Of a stretch of DNA of 64,000 nucleotides, positions 27,128 to 35,594 are shown one piece after another (positions within the stretch are counted from its first letter, which is position 1; each line of letters begins with the position of its first letter). This DNA is from Marinobacter sp. DY40_1A1 (lineage in GTDB: Bacteria; Pseudomonadota; Gammaproteobacteria; Pseudomonadales; Oleiphilaceae), in assembly GCF_016597815.1 (NCBI RefSeq), contig NZ_VCHA01000003.1, positions 248,001-312,000 of the forward strand, read 5' to 3'. The position numbers and the translations under genes are program-made. Under the pieces are notes generated by a model, which had not been told where the DNA came from, made no database searches, and saw nothing but the letters and a program-made list of their open reading frames with translations.

Positions 27128-28191
27128 TAGAGCGAGCTCTCTGCGATTAAACGCTTACAGCGCTTCTCCAGGCTATTGGCTGCGTGGCCGAATATGGCAA
27201 AACGCTTGTCGCTGGTTTGCCCGTGATAGAAGCGGTAATAAATCTGCTGCACGATCACCGCCAAACGGAACAACCCGTAGATCTCATAAAAATCGAAATT
27301 ATCTGCCCGAAAGCCGGACTTCTCCATGTAGTAGTCAACCACTTCCTTGCGGGTAAGCATTCCGGGGCGATGCGTAGGTTGGCGACGAAGCATCTTGAAG
27401 GATTCATCGTCATCCGCCTCTATCCAGTAGGCGAGCGTATTGCCCAGATCCATCAGCGGGTCACCAATGGTGGCCATTTCCCAATCCAGCACACCGATCA
27501 CTTCAAAGGGGTTGTCCGAGTTCAATACAACATTGTCGAAGCGGTAGTCGTTGTGAATCACAACCTGGGCCACATCGTTTGGCATTTTTTCGTTGAGCCA
27601 GGCCATCACTTCCTCAAAGTCGCTAACGTCGTCGGTGCGAGCCTTGCGGAATCGATCGCTCCAGCCGCCGATCTGGCGCTGCACATAACCCTCGCCCTTA
27701 CCCAGAGAATCGAGGCCTGCGGCTTTAGCGTCAACGCGATGCAAGTCCACCATCTTGTCGATTACGCTCAGGCAAAGCTTGCGGGTGTCGGCTTCATCCA
27801 TTTCAAGATCTTGGGGGAAATCCTGGCGCAGAATGATGCCTTTCAGGCGTTCCATCACGTAAAAATCGCAACCCAGCACATCATGATCGTCGCAAATGGC
27901 AATGATGTTGGGCACATAAGGGTACACAGGCTTCAGCGCCTGCATCACCCTTGCTTCACGCAGCATGTCGTGGGCGGATTTCGCAATTTTGCCGAAGGGC
28001 GGGCGACGCAAAACAAAGGAACGGTCGCCGTAGTCCACCTGATAGGTGAGGTTGGAAGCGCCACCGGGGTATTGGCGGATAACCGGCTCGCCGGTCAGGT
28101 CGGGAATGGCGCCTTTCATGAAGCGGTCTACTGCGGATAGATCCAGCTCTTCGCCTTCTCGGATATCTGCTGCCTGGTCAATCTGGGTCAT
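27127..28191 (-). CDS. Phosphotransferase family protein (ACAD10/11 kinase-like)
   Basis: A 354-residue aminoglycoside-phosphotransferase-fold kinase. The catalytic loop HNDYRFDNVVL (about residues 215-225) and metal-binding LDWEMATIGDP (about 238-248) are intact, with SNLTYQV in the glycine-loop region. In animals this domain is fused to acyl-CoA dehydrogenases (ACAD10/11), where it phosphorylates 4-hydroxyacyl-CoA. Here the separate genes lie in one cluster with an acyl-CoA dehydrogenase, two SDRs and a phosphatase. That supports hydroxy-fatty-acid breakdown, an inference from context. GGAGAG precedes the ATG. Confidence 0.88.
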   Translation of the reverse strand: MTQIDQAADIREGEELDLSAVDRFMKGAIPDLTGEPVIRQYPGGASNLTYQVDYGDRSFVLRRPPFGKIAKSAHDMLREARVMQALKPVYPYVPNIIAICDDHDVLGCDFYVMERLKGIILRQDFPQDLEMDEADTRKLCLSVIDKMVDLHRVDAKAAGLDSLGKGEGYVQRQIGGWSDRFRKARTDDVSDFEEVMAWLNEKMPNDVAQVVIHNDYRFDNVVLNSDNPFEVIGVLDWEMATIGDPLMDLGNTLAYWIEADDDESFKMLRRQPTHRPGMLTRKEVVDYYMEKSGFRADNFDFYEIYGLFRLAVIVQQIYYRFYHGQTSDKRFAIFGHAANSLEKRCKRLIAESSL

Positions 28192-28222
28192 TCATCACTC
28201 TCCTTTTGTTCCCGTGTGCTAA

Positions 28223-29044
28223 TCAGGCTTTGGCCTTGTTGCCCATCTTCTTCATCCAGCGTTTGCTCTCTTCGTACATCAGCTTGTCGAACACTGCTGG
28301 TGCATAACGCTTGAGTATCCACAAGCGGCGCTCTTTCACGTGGGGCAGCACCCAGAAATTATGTTTCTTGACCGAGCGTACTATGTCGTCGGCAACCTGA
28401 TCGGCAGTAATTGTGGAGCGCTTCATCAGCTTGTTCACGTTCTGCTGTATGCCGGGAATGTCTGAGCGCATGCTCTGCGTGAGGTTGGTCTGGAAGAACG
28501 CCGGGCATACACAGCTTACGTGTATGCCGTCGCCCCGCAGTTCCTGGCGCAGGGTTTCGGACAGTGCAATTACACTGGCCTTGGACACATTGTAGCTGTC
28601 CATCAGCGGCGCGAGCATGAGGCCGGCCATGGATGCGATATTCACGAAGGTTCCTGAGCCCTGCTTTTTGAACTGCGGCGTGAACGCCTTACAGCCGCGC
28701 ACAACACCCAGTACGTTGATGTCGATAATCCATTCCCAGTCGGCCATGGTGGTGTCTTCAATGGAGCCGGCAGAGGCCACGCCAGCGTTGTTCACCACTA
28801 CGTCTACTCCGCCCCACTTTTCGGTGAGATCGGCGCAGATTTTTTCGAGATCTGTCAGGCGCCGAACGTCGCACTCCACAAAGTAGCCTTGGCCACCGGC
28901 ATTGTTAATTTCCTGCTCAACACCTACGCCCTGTTCGGGATTGATGTCACCGATGCAGACTTTGGCGCCTTCTCTGGCATAACGCAGTGCAATGGCTCGG
29001 CCAAGGCCGCTTGCGCCGCCTGTTACGAATACTCTTTGTGTCAT
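28223..29044 (-). CDS. SDR-family NAD(P)-dependent oxidoreductase
   Basis: A 273-residue short-chain dehydrogenase with VTGGASGLGRAIA (about residues 6-18), VVNNAGVASAG, catalytic Ser in VNIASMAGL, YNVSKAS (YxxxK) and CPAFFQTNL. The basic C-terminal tail (KRWMKKMGNKAKA) is unusual for the family. It lies 31 bp upstream of the phosphotransferase gene, on the same transcript. The acyl-CoA dehydrogenase gene upstream is separated by an intergenic inverted repeat. Confidence 0.9.
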   Translation of the reverse strand: MTQRVFVTGGASGLGRAIALRYAREGAKVCIGDINPEQGVGVEQEINNAGGQGYFVECDVRRLTDLEKICADLTEKWGGVDVVVNNAGVASAGSIEDTTMADWEWIIDINVLGVVRGCKAFTPQFKKQGSGTFVNIASMAGLMLAPLMDSYNVSKASVIALSETLRQELRGDGIHVSCVCPAFFQTNLTQSMRSDIPGIQQNVNKLMKRSTITADQVADDIVRSVKKHNFWVLPHVKERRLWILKRYAPAVFDKLMYEESKRWMKKMGNKAKA

Positions 29045-29097
29045 GGGTTTGTCCGTTGTTTGTTATTGAAAACAATATCTAAGCATTGGAGTACGGC

Positions 29098-29195
29098 GGA
29101 GCCAACGGAGTGGCGGGTTGCTGAAACACGCTGTGAATACGTCCTTGTACGCTTGGCTCCGCACAGTTTCAGCAACCCGCCACTCCGCCGGCTCC
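29098..29195 (-). repeat. Intergenic stem-loop repeat, copy A
   Basis: Arms 29098-29127 and 29166-29195 are inverted repeats: 21 bp perfect (29107-29127 with 29166-29186), extending to 30 bp with two mismatches. On the minus strand the 38-nt middle reads GTGCGGAGCCA, then AGCGTACAAGGACG, then TATTCACA. The same core words occur in copy B at 36603-36705, although the stem sequences of the two copies are unrelated. It sits between the acyl-CoA dehydrogenase and SDR genes. Confidence 0.85.
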
Positions 29196-29216
29196 TCTCA
29201 TCATTTTCGCTGGCCG

Positions 29217-30428
29217 TCAGCTTTTGTATTTACGCAGCTCCAGCCTGGCAACTGTTGCACGATGCACTTCGTCCGGGCCATCTGCCAATCGCAATACACG
29301 AGCATAGGCAAATAATTGAGTCAACGGGAAGTCGTCATCGCTCACACCGGCGCCGCCGTGAATCTGGATCGCTTGATCCACGATGGTTTGGAGCATGTTT
29401 GGAATCAGCGCCTTGATCATGGCGACTTCCTGAATGGCACCTGCAATGCCTTTGGTGTCCAGAGCCCAAGCGCATTTCAGGGTCAGCAAACGGGCCTGTT
29501 CGATCGACATGCGGGCGTTAGCTATGATATCCGGGTTTCCGCCTAGCTTCGCTAGCGGGCGTCCAAAGGCTTCACGGCTCAGTGACCGCTTCACCAAAAG
29601 TTCCAGCGTACGTTCTGCGGCGCCAATTGCGCGCATACAGTGGTGCACTCGGCCAGGCCCGAGGCGGCCTTGGGCAATCTCGAAACCGCGGCCAGGGCCA
29701 GCAATGAAGGCGCTCTTGGGCAGCCGAACGTTTTCGAACAGCACTTGGCCGTGGCCGTAGGGCTCGTCGTATTCGCCGAATACAGGAAGCATACGTTCAA
29801 TTTTCACGCCTGGCGCATCCAGGGGTACCAGAACCATGGAGTGGCGGCGGTGTTTGTGGGCATCGGGGTCAGACAGTCCCATAAAGATGGCCACTTTGCA
29901 GTCGGGGTGGCCAATGCCGGTGCTCCACCACTTGCGACCGTTCAGCACAACTTCATCGCCTTCCACTACGGCTGTTGCTTCCATCGTAGTGGCATCGGAG
30001 GAAGCCACGGCAGGTTCGGTCATGCAGAACGCGGAGCGGATTTCGCCGCTAAGCAAGCGTGGCAGCCATTCAGCTTTTTGCTCATCTGACCCATAGTGAA
30101 TTAACACTTCCATGTTGCCGGTGTCGGGCGCATTGCAGTTGAAGATCTCAGGCGCAATAAAGCTGCGGCCGGTTTCTTCTGCAATCAGGGCGTAGTCGGA
30201 GTTGAGCAGGCCACAACCATGCTCCTCATCCGGGAAAAACATATTCCATAGGCCCTGTGCCTTTGCCTTTTCTTTCAATTCTTTGATGATTGGCAGTACA
30301 ACCCAGCGATTGTCCAGAGACGCCAGTTCCTTATGGTACTGGGCTTCTACCGGGAGAATTTCTTCCGCCATAAACGCTTTTACACGCTCGAGATAATCCT
30401 GACCTTTCTCGGAGATACTGAAATCCAT
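29217..30428 (-). CDS. Acyl-CoA dehydrogenase
   Basis: A 403-residue FAD-dependent acyl-CoA dehydrogenase. The fold signatures CMTEPAVASSDATTM (FAD/substrate site), GRKWWSTGIGHPDC, and the C-terminal QIHGGAGVSDDFPL with YARVLRLADGPDEVHR are all present. It is the first gene of the minus-strand lipid cluster, and the LysR gene is divergent 161 bp away, suggesting control by that regulator. It probably introduces the first double bond in a branched, hydroxy or long acyl-CoA; chain preference is unknown. The ATG at 30428 has GAGAGGG upstream; a TTG two codons earlier is less likely. Confidence 0.93.
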   Translation of the reverse strand: MDFSISEKGQDYLERVKAFMAEEILPVEAQYHKELASLDNRWVVLPIIKELKEKAKAQGLWNMFFPDEEHGCGLLNSDYALIAEETGRSFIAPEIFNCNAPDTGNMEVLIHYGSDEQKAEWLPRLLSGEIRSAFCMTEPAVASSDATTMEATAVVEGDEVVLNGRKWWSTGIGHPDCKVAIFMGLSDPDAHKHRRHSMVLVPLDAPGVKIERMLPVFGEYDEPYGHGQVLFENVRLPKSAFIAGPGRGFEIAQGRLGPGRVHHCMRAIGAAERTLELLVKRSLSREAFGRPLAKLGGNPDIIANARMSIEQARLLTLKCAWALDTKGIAGAIQEVAMIKALIPNMLQTIVDQAIQIHGGAGVSDDDFPLTQLFAYARVLRLADGPDEVHRATVARLELRKYKS

Positions 30429-30589
30429 TGCCAAACCCTCTCAGAAATTGAACAACATCTATTAGATAGACCAGCAAACGGTGCGATGACTATAAGCACG
30501 ATTAAACCAGTCTAGGGCTGCTCAAACTATTACGCGACTGAATTATTCTTATCGTTTACTATTAATGAAACTAATTCTTATAGAGATTA

Positions 30590-31489
30590 ATGACTATGGC
30601 CGGGAATCGTCTGGATCTCAACCTGCTGCATGTGTTTGACACGATTTATCGGGAAGGCAGCCTTACCCGGGCGGCAAAGGCGTTACACCTTACCCAGCCC
30701 GCCGTTAGCCATTCGCTGTCCCGATTGCGCGACCATTTTGACGATCCGCTGTTCACCCGCCAGGGCAATCAAATGGTGCCTACACCTCTGGCCCGTCGCT
30801 TCCTGGAATCCATGAAGCCTGGGCTTACGCAGATTCAGGGAGCGGTGAATCAATTCCATGCGTTTGACCCGGCGAATCAGCGCAAAACCTATTCGTTGGG
30901 GCTGAGGGATGTACTGGAATCAACGTTTCTGCCACCGCTGATGCAACGATTAAACGCCTATCCGGAGTTGGAGATAGCCAGCAAACGGATTCCCCGGCGG
31001 GATATGGAAACGCAATTGGCTGCAGGCAAACTGGACTTCGCTGTGGATGTTTTGCTGCCGGTCAGCAACCAGACATCCCATGAACTTCTCAGGCAAGACA
31101 GGCTTGTGGTTCTGGCGCGGGAGGGTCATCCCCTGGCGGGAAACACGCTGGATATGGATGGGTACCTTTCTGCGCGCCACGTACTGGTTTCATCACGCGC
31201 AGAAGGGCCGGGAATTGAGGATTTTGAATTATCAAGGCTAGGGGTTCAGCGCAGCATCCGCCTGCGCTGTCAGCACTATTACGCCGCCTGCCGGGTGGTG
31301 GAGAAAACGGACCTGTTGCTGACTATGCCGGAAACCTACGCCCAGATTATTTCCGAGCGGGCAAACATCACCATAATGAACCCGCCAGCCGACCTGCCCT
31401 CAGTCGATGTGCACCTGTACTGGCACACAGCCTACGGCCAGGAGCCGGCGCTTATATGGTTTCGGGAGCAGCTCAAGGCGATTCAGTAA
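30590..31489 (+). CDS. LysR-family transcriptional regulator
   Basis: A 299-residue LysR regulator. The winged helix-turn-helix (about residues 8-65) reads LDLNLLHVFDTIYREGSLTR, then AAKALHLTQPAVSHSLSRLR. A substrate-binding domain follows. It is divergent from the acyl-CoA dehydrogenase cluster and is the obvious candidate regulator of it, responding to an acyl or hydroxyacyl intermediate (inference). Either the ATG at 30590 or the one two codons later may be used. Its 3' end overlaps the convergent membrane-protein gene by 7 nt. Confidence 0.9.
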   Translation: MTMAGNRLDLNLLHVFDTIYREGSLTRAAKALHLTQPAVSHSLSRLRDHFDDPLFTRQGNQMVPTPLARRFLESMKPGLTQIQGAVNQFHAFDPANQRKTYSLGLRDVLESTFLPPLMQRLNAYPELEIASKRIPRRDMETQLAAGKLDFAVDVLLPVSNQTSHELLRQDRLVVLAREGHPLAGNTLDMDGYLSARHVLVSSRAEGPGIEDFELSRLGVQRSIRLRCQHYYAACRVVEKTDLLLTMPETYAQIISERANITIMNPPADLPSVDVHLYWHTAYGQEPALIWFREQLKAIQ

Positions 31490-31839
31490 GCACCCACGGC
31501 AATCAGAAAGCCGAAAAAGCCGACTGCGGTAATGCCGAGGGAGGCCAACACTATACCGAATCCCCACCAAATGGCCGCGCCATCGGAGATGTCGACCCCG
31601 TGCCCACGCAGGGTGCGATAGAACGCCCAAGGCCCAAGGATAAACGCTCCAACTACGGCAAACACCAACCCAATGCTGATGCCGGCAAAGGTCCAGGTAG
31701 CGAGCTCGGTTGTGCGGTCTGAAAGGTTATCGATAACGCCGTGGCGCTGCAGAAACTTTTTGCAGAAAATCCATACCAGCGCAAAGAGCGCCGCCACAAA
31801 TACCAGGCCGCCAATGACGGTAAGAAGTCGGTAAAGCAA
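31483..31839 (-). CDS. Unknown three-helix membrane protein
   Basis: A 118-residue protein with three hydrophobic helices (about residues 5-27, 48-72 and 89-112) and a conserved-looking WAFYRTLRGHGVD loop. I do not recognise the family. The start is TTG, chosen because it has a strong ribosome site (AGGAAGG, 7 nt upstream) and no in-frame ATG lies near. It is a single gene, convergent with the LysR gene. Confidence 0.65.
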   Translation of the reverse strand: MLYRLLTVIGGLVFVAALFALVWIFCKKFLQRHGVIDNLSDRTTELATWTFAGISIGLVFAVVGAFILGPWAFYRTLRGHGVDISDGAAIWWGFGIVLASLGITAVGFFGFLIAVGAY

Positions 31840-32021
31840 AGCTGCCTTCCTGTAGTAAGTTGAAACGAAAAAAGCACGAATGCGCCAATTGCGGACACAC
31901 TATAGCGCCGGGCTGCAGGTGGGTAAAAGGGGTTTATTTCCCACACCGGTGGCAACCCCGGCTTCCCTGACTAAACTGGGTTGGTTATCCATACGAGTCA
32001 ATTTTAAAAGGAGTCTCCAAA

Positions 32022-33176
32022 ATGGCCCAAACTACCCGCATTGCAGTAACACCGGGCGACGGTATTGGCCCGGAGGTTGTTGGGGAAGCCATACGCTGCC
32101 TGGAAACCCTGCGCACCAAGCACAACCTCAACCTAGAGTGGGATCAGTTCCCGTGGCCGTCGCACGCCTGGCACCAAGAGCATGGTGAATCCATGCCAGA
32201 GGATGCCCTCGCTCAACTCAAAGCTTATGACGCCATATTACTGGGTGCTCTGGGTGATCCCGGCCCCTTGAACGATCCCGATCGCTACCTTTTGACCGAT
32301 AGCGTTTCATTGGCACCGCTGCTGGAAATGCGCAAAGGCTTTGATCAGTGGGTATGTGAGCGCCCAGCTCGCCTGCTGCCCGGTGCCCGCCAATATCTCG
32401 CTGATGAGCGCGCAAAAGACATAGATATGCTGGTGATTCGGGAGAATTCCGAGGGCGAGTACGTGAGTCAGGGCGGGCGCCTGCGCAAAGGCACCGAGGA
32501 TGAGATTGCGACCCAAATGGAGGTGTTTACCCGCAAAGCCACCAATCGCATTATTCGCTATGGCTTTGAGCAGGCTCGTGCCAGAGCGGCGGATCGCTCA
32601 ACCGAAGGACGCATTCGGGAGTTTCGCGCGCTCAATGGCAACACATGTGAAAGCCAGGTGTGCCTGATCACCAAACGTAATGCGCTGCGTTATTGGGGCG
32701 ATATGTACACTGAAGCCTTCGAAGAAATCAGCAAGGAATACCCGGATGTGGCCACGCACCACGAACTGGTGGATGCAGCCTGCATGAAGTTTGTGCAAGT
32801 CCCCTGGGCGTTCGATGTGGTGGTTGCGAGCAACCTGCAGGGAGATATTCTTACAGACCTTGCGGCCGTATTATCCGGCGGTATGGGCGTTGCCCCTTCC
32901 TGCAACCTGAACCCCACCGACCCGGACATGCCTTCCATGTTTGAGCCAACCCATGGCAGCGCCCCAGACATCGCGGGTCAAGGCTTGGCAGATCCAACCG
33001 CCATGCTGTTTACTGCGGCACGTATGCTGGAGTGGTTTGGCCGGAAAGACCCGGTAATGGCGACCGCTGGCAAAGAGCTTTTTGGTGCAGTAGCGGCAGA
33101 CCTGGCGGAAAATGCCGGCGCGCGACGGGGAACACAGGAAATCGGAGAGGCAATCTGCCAACGGCTGTCGGCCTGA
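32022..33176 (+). CDS. Isocitrate/isopropylmalate-family dehydrogenase (tartrate/D-malate type)
   Basis: A 384-residue NAD-dependent beta-decarboxylating dehydrogenase. It has the family start IAVTPGDGIGPEVVGEA, a substrate loop VIRENSEGEYVSQGGR, and FDVVVASNLQGDILTDLAAVLSGG and FEPTHGSAPDIAG near the C-terminus. The ENSEGEY loop is typical of tartrate/D-malate (TtuC/DmlA) rather than LeuB enzymes, but the exact substrate is not fixed by sequence. AAAAGGAG precedes the ATG, and a hairpin follows the stop. Confidence 0.88.
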   Translation: MAQTTRIAVTPGDGIGPEVVGEAIRCLETLRTKHNLNLEWDQFPWPSHAWHQEHGESMPEDALAQLKAYDAILLGALGDPGPLNDPDRYLLTDSVSLAPLLEMRKGFDQWVCERPARLLPGARQYLADERAKDIDMLVIRENSEGEYVSQGGRLRKGTEDEIATQMEVFTRKATNRIIRYGFEQARARAADRSTEGRIREFRALNGNTCESQVCLITKRNALRYWGDMYTEAFEEISKEYPDVATHHELVDAACMKFVQVPWAFDVVVASNLQGDILTDLAAVLSGGMGVAPSCNLNPTDPDMPSMFEPTHGSAPDIAGQGLADPTAMLFTAARMLEWFGRKDPVMATAGKELFGAVAADLAENAGARRGTQEIGEAICQRLSA

Positions 33177-33187
33177 TCGATTGCTTA

Positions 33188-33219
33188 ACCAGAGCCAGGA
33201 AGCAGTTTCTGGCTCTGGT
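33188..33219 (+). terminator. Hairpin after the dehydrogenase gene
   Basis: An 11-bp perfect stem (ACCAGAGCCAG with CTGGCTCTGGT) and a 10-nt loop lie 11 bp after the stop codon. The T-run is weak, so this is a probable rather than certain terminator. Confidence 0.6.
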
Positions 33220-33233
33220 CTGATAAAAGCCGC

Positions 33234-33806
33234 TTACTTGTCAGCCATTACAAACTCAAGACGCCCCGGCGCTACACGCACATCCATCGGCACCATTCCA
33301 AACATACGCTGGGCCATATTGGTTTCGTCCAGACGATATACCGGCATGGTTTCCAGCATCTGAGCCACCACACTCATCACGGTGTCGGTAACGGGCGCAA
33401 GGTCACCCTTGAAAAAGCCGGAATCTATGCTGCTTTCAAGTAACTTGATCCTGCGAATATAGATGGCTTTTTCCTTGCTGTCATAAACCGGTGCGCCTTC
33501 CACTTTCAGGGCAATATCAACCGGTAGTTTGGCCAGAAAAGCGTTCAGCGCTACCTGCCCTTTCAGATCAATCACTGCCACATCCCGGCCATCTGGTCCC
33601 AGGGTAATGTCGGCATCGCTAAGACTCATACTCAGCGGCGAGCCATTCTTTAACTGAGTGCGATCAAAATCGCTAACAACATCTCGCAGGTGCCGTTCCA
33701 ACTCCCCTTCCGATATTGCGTAAGGGGACATGCTGGCACAGCCGCTCGTCAGGGCAAGAACCAGCAACACCAAGCCCCAGAGGCCATTAAGGTGCGTGTA
33801 TTTCAT
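33234..33806 (-). CDS. DUF1439 lipoprotein (YceB-like)
   Basis: A 190-residue lipoprotein (lipobox TSGC, Cys at about 23) of the DUF1439/YceB family. It has ISEGELERHL and the beta-rich lipid-binding-like fold with VDIALKVEGAPVYDSKEKAIYIRRIKL. Its ligand and partners are unknown; family members are predicted tubular lipid binders. The frame extends to a further start at 33848, but the ATG at 33806 follows GGAGATC and gives the correct signal peptide. Confidence 0.8.
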   Translation of the reverse strand: MKYTHLNGLWGLVLLVLALTSGCASMSPYAISEGELERHLRDVVSDFDRTQLKNGSPLSMSLSDADITLGPDGRDVAVIDLKGQVALNAFLAKLPVDIALKVEGAPVYDSKEKAIYIRRIKLLESSIDSGFFKGDLAPVTDTVMSVVAQMLETMPVYRLDETNMAQRMFGMVPMDVRVAPGRLEFVMADK

Positions 33807-33900
33807 CGTTTGATCTCCATGGACTGACCCCCTATCCTGCGGCAGCAAGGGAGGCGAGACAAGATTGGCAGGTTAATGATCGGTCAGAATCTGAGCACTT

Positions 33901-34092
33901 CTACTCGTTTTCGGCCCGGACTTCTACATGCGGGGTGAGATTATCATCGAAAACAACCTGCAATAGAATGGGCTGGCAGCATACCTGGCAATCTTCAACA
34001 TATTCCTGTTCCGCCACTGAAGGGTCGACGCTGATATCCAGCGTCTCCCAACAGTAGGGGCACTGGATAAGGACCGAATCCAGAGCCGACAT
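33901..34092 (-). CDS. CPXCG-motif cysteine-rich protein
   Basis: A 63-residue protein with the CPYCWE motif (about residues 11-16) and a second CQVCCQP cluster (about 35-41), predicted to bind one zinc. The remainder is acidic. The family is widespread in proteobacteria with unknown function. The ATG at 34092 has AGGAG 6 nt upstream. It lies 9 bp downstream of the aminotransferase gene and probably shares its transcript. Confidence 0.88.
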   Translation of the reverse strand: MSALDSVLIQCPYCWETLDISVDPSVAEQEYVEDCQVCCQPILLQVVFDDNLTPHVEVRAENE

Positions 34093-34101
34093 AAGCACTC
34101 C

Positions 34102-35328
34102 TCAGAACTTCTGTTTGGCCATCCACGGAATGATACGATCAAACGCCGCATCAAGATTCTCGCAAGTGGTAGAGAAGCTGATCCGAATGGCATTGGTACA
34201 GGCCTCTCCAAATGCATCTCCCGGCACCACACACACTCCGGTTTCTTTGAGCATCCGCAAAGCCAGGTCCGACCCATCAACATGGGGCGGCAAATCCGGG
34301 AAGACAAAAAACGCTCCTCCTGGTTTGTAACCGGTCATGTATGGAGTCTGATCAATCAAGTCAACTACTTTATCTCTGCGCTCCCGATAGATGTCCAGCA
34401 TGTCCCTAACGCACTGCTGGTCACTCGTTAATGCTGCCACTCCCGCATATTGGGAGGGCGTATTAGCCACCGACGTGGTGAACATGTGGTAGCGCCGCAG
34501 GTATTTGATCGTGGCCTGGCTGGCAATGACCCAACCCACTCGCAGCCCCGCCATACTGTAGGTTTTCGAGAAACTACTGATGCACATGATGTTGTCCAGA
34601 TCCACGGAGCAACTGAGAACACTGGCAAAATCTTCATCATCAAAAATCATGTGGTCGTACACCTCATCGGCATACACCTGTATGCCCCGATAGGCGCACT
34701 CTTCCAGAATGGCTTCCACGGTACTGCGGGGATATACCGCCCCAGTAGGGTTATTCGGATTGTTCAGTATCAAGGCAAAGGTGCGCGGCCCCATGGCTGC
34801 GATCACTTCGTCGGGATCAAGCTGATGATCGTTTTCCACACGGGTCGGTACAAACTTGACCTCTCCCCCGTTCATACGAATAAGCGGTGCGTAAAGCAGG
34901 AAAGAAGGATCCGTAACAATAAATTGGCGGCCCGGTGCAGATGTAGCCGAGATAGCCAGATACATGGCTTCGGTTGCTCCGCTGGTCACCAGAATATTAT
35001 CTCTGGTGAGTTTCCGGTTGTATCGTTTGCCGTAGTAATCCCTTAAGGCCACTAGCAGTTCAGGCAAACCGGCATCCATGGTGTAGCCAGTTTGTCCTGC
35101 ATTTAGGGCGTCAATATAAGCATCAATAACATGCTTGGGTGTTGGGAGATCAGGCTGGCCAATCGAAAGATGAATAACATCCTTCATAGTGGCCGCCATA
35201 TTGACCATGCGCCTAATCCCCGGTACCGGAATTGCCTGCATTGCAGGGTTCCAACTGGCCTTCGCCTTCCGGTATTTCACTCTCCGCACTTTATCCTCGC
35301 CGGTATCTTTATTGGCGCCATTTGCCAT
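34102..35328 (-). CDS. Class I/II PLP-dependent aminotransferase
   Basis: A 408-residue cytosolic aminotransferase of the AspC-like fold type I group. The PLP-binding Lys lies in SSFSKTYSMAGLRVGW (about residue 267). NNPNNPTGAVYP, VYADEVYDHM and the C-terminal Arg in NAIRISF (carboxylate binding) are all present. Amino acid specificity is not clear. A strong ribosome site (TAGGAGG) precedes the ATG. It is divergent from the hydroxyacid dehydrogenase gene across a 266-bp gap that shows only an 8-bp imperfect inverted repeat (CTGAGGTT/AACCTCAG). Confidence 0.9.
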   Translation of the reverse strand: MANGANKDTGEDKVRRVKYRKAKASWNPAMQAIPVPGIRRMVNMAATMKDVIHLSIGQPDLPTPKHVIDAYIDALNAGQTGYTMDAGLPELLVALRDYYGKRYNRKLTRDNILVTSGATEAMYLAISATSAPGRQFIVTDPSFLLYAPLIRMNGGEVKFVPTRVENDHQLDPDEVIAAMGPRTFALILNNPNNPTGAVYPRSTVEAILEECAYRGIQVYADEVYDHMIFDDEDFASVLSCSVDLDNIMCISSFSKTYSMAGLRVGWVIASQATIKYLRRYHMFTTSVANTPSQYAGVAALTSDQQCVRDMLDIYRERRDKVVDLIDQTPYMTGYKPGGAFFVFPDLPPHVDGSDLALRMLKETGVCVVPGDAFGEACTNAIRISFSTTCENLDAAFDRIIPWMAKQKF

Positions 35329-35594
35329 AACAACCTCCTACAACGGGAACGGGAGGGCCAAAACAGACCCCTTTGCAGGTTAGTCACGAAAATCCGGGCA
35401 TACAAGGTAATGCCGGAAAGGGTTTGATAGGTACAAGTACCCACCAGGATTCCCGATGATCACCACTGTATGTGCGAGCTGAGGTTGACCAGACGACATC
35501 CGCCTACCAGACTAACCTCAGGGTTTTGTAGAGGAAAATGCCTGGCCCATAAAAACAACTCTCGACAATCAGCAATCGAAGCCGCGGAGGTTCA

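Noticed and set aside
35470-35530. CTGAGGTT/AACCTCAG inverted repeat as a terminator
   Set aside because: The arms are only 8 bp with a long loop, and no gene ends nearby; it lies between divergent genes. Possibly regulatory, but unsupported.
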